Shown here: positions 63,192 to 64,000 of the stretch, piece by piece
Layout: every line of letters begins with the position of its first letter
Numbering within the stretch: position 1 is the stretch's first letter
DNA from: Sphingobacterium alkalisoli
GTDB taxonomy: Bacteria > Bacteroidota > Bacteroidia > Sphingobacteriales > Sphingobacteriaceae
Direction: 5' to 3'
Assembly: GCF_005049105.1 (NCBI RefSeq)
Contig: NZ_SUKA01000003.1
Span: 62,001-126,000 of the forward strand
DNA length: 64,000 nt
Notes under the pieces: model-generated
Told to the model about the DNA's origin: nothing
The model's input: the letters and a program-made list of their open reading frames with translations, nothing else
Database searches by the model: none
Made by a program: the position numbers and the translations under genes

Positions 63192-63965
63192 ATGGAGCTT
63201 ATCCAATTCGACGAAATGAAACAAACTTGGCTTCAGATCGCCAAGCACCAAAATGGTAGTACACCTGCTTCTTTTGAACTACAGGTTTATAAAAAGCTAT
63301 TAGAGCTATTTCATGTTGGCGATTATTATTACTATATATTTAATGCCTGTACGGTAGCGATTGAGTTTGTAAGTGATCGCTTTGAAAATATTGTGGGCAA
63401 TGTGGGATGTGGGTTTTCAGTAGAATGGTTGTTTGATAATATACATCCAGACGACAAGACGCGTTTTATTGATTATGAACGAAAAGTAACGGATTTTTTT
63501 ACAAACCTGCCACCCGAAAAGGTCATGAAATACAAAGTAAGTTACGGATATCGCCTGCGCTGCGCAAATGGTACATATAAGTATATATTGCAACAGGTGA
63601 CTACGATCCAAAGTGATGAACAAGGAAGCGTGATACGGGTACTGGGTGTACATACTGATATTACACATTTGAAAACGGATGACAGACCGTTGGGATTATC
63701 TTTTATAGGGCTTGAAGGCGAACCATCATTTCATAACGTGCTCACGGTAAGTTCAAACCTTTTGCCTACGGTGGATTTCTTTTCAAAACGGGAAAAGGAA
63801 GTGTTGAAGCTCGTGCTTTCTGGAAAAAGTTCGATTGAAATTGCAGCGCTACTTCATATCTCAAAGTATACGGTAGATTCGCATAGAAAGAGTATATTTT
63901 CAAAGTCGGCCTGCAACAATTTAGTAGAACTTGGCGCCAAAGCTATTCAGAACGCTTGGCTGTAG
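63192..63965 (+). CDS. PAS-LuxR transcriptional regulator
   Basis: 257 residues from the ATG at 63192 (a TTG at 63180 is in frame). A PAS_3 domain covers ~50-165 (VGCGFSVEWLFDNIHPDDKT, LRCANGTYKYILQQVTTIQS and VLGVHTDIT). A LuxR-type helix-turn-helix follows at ~195-255 (FFSKREKEVLKLVLSGKSSI with LLHISKYTVDSHRKSIFSKS). Bacteroidota proteins of this kind sense small ligands or redox state. It stands alone; upstream TTG, 20 bp, TAACTTTA is a possible promoter. Confidence 0.85.
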   Translation: MELIQFDEMKQTWLQIAKHQNGSTPASFELQVYKKLLELFHVGDYYYYIFNACTVAIEFVSDRFENIVGNVGCGFSVEWLFDNIHPDDKTRFIDYERKVTDFFTNLPPEKVMKYKVSYGYRLRCANGTYKYILQQVTTIQSDEQGSVIRVLGVHTDITHLKTDDRPLGLSFIGLEGEPSFHNVLTVSSNLLPTVDFFSKREKEVLKLVLSGKSSIEIAALLHISKYTVDSHRKSIFSKSACNNLVELGAKAIQNAWL

Positions 63966-64000
63966 CATCAGAACTTTTCCAATCTATTATTAAATGCTAT

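Overview
The window reads as a Bacteroidota chromosome of the Sphingobacteriaceae type (Sphingobacterium/Pedobacter/Parapedobacter relatives). It has three SusC/SusD pairs, a one-protein hybrid two-component regulator, an ECF sigma/FecR pair, a LytTR membrane regulator, DUF6520 and MauE proteins, and promoters that fit the Bacteroidota TTTG/TAnnTTTG pattern. No tRNA, rRNA or CRISPR array was seen.

Region 1 (about 1-10.5 kb) is an AT-rich accessory zone. It holds the C-terminal end of a defence-type helicase, remnants of IS66 and IS256 elements and of a phage terminase small subunit, a two-gene ATPase plus TOPRIM-nuclease pair that looks like an anti-phage module, and several genes of unknown function. 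Two neighbouring genes (8592-10165) share a similar N-terminal helical motif, one of them joined to a GNAT-like domain. A three-armed palindromic element lies at 10320-10460.

Region 2 (10.5-20.3 kb) is the most unusual part. About 0.9 kb of DNA (10984-11873) is made of at least five arrays with an exact 11-bp period, each with its own consensus. Two related hairpin modules sit among them. The whole stretch stays open in one frame and runs into a TlpA-like thioredoxin gene. SusC and SusD genes follow; a small secreted DUF6520 protein, a MauE-like membrane protein and an AraC regulator lie on the other strand. I read this as one cassette for an outer-membrane uptake system with its own thiol-redox chemistry; that is inference.

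Region 3 (20.3-28.8 kb) has a promoter region with repeated CGGTTCA sites, a LytTR regulator and an unknown protein. It also has a Crp-family regulator with a flavodoxin-fold oxidoreductase, and a NamZ (DUF1343) muramidase coupled to an outer-membrane TonB-type receptor.

Region 4 (28.9-37.1 kb, minus strand) is a polysaccharide utilisation locus: ECF sigma factor, FecR anti-sigma, STN-domain SusC, SusD and a GH18 lipoprotein. It is probably for chitin-like or GlcNAc-containing glycans. Region 5 (37.5-55.4 kb) is a second locus: hybrid two-component regulator, SusC, SusD, surface glycan-binding lipoproteins (DUF4959/5126/5000 and DUF4998), a GH110-like beta-helix protein, an M60-like metallopeptidase, an (alpha/alpha)6 hydrolase-like protein and a Tat-exported Gfo/Idh/MocA protein. 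The peptidase with an alpha-galactosidase-like enzyme suggests O-glycosylated proteins as substrate.

Region 6 (55.5-64 kb) holds housekeeping and stress genes (NAD(P)-binding protein, YjbQ), two AraC regulators with an SDR, an Atu4866-domain lipoprotein and a siderophore-interacting flavoprotein, then membrane proteins, a secreted coiled-coil protein and a PAS-LuxR regulator.
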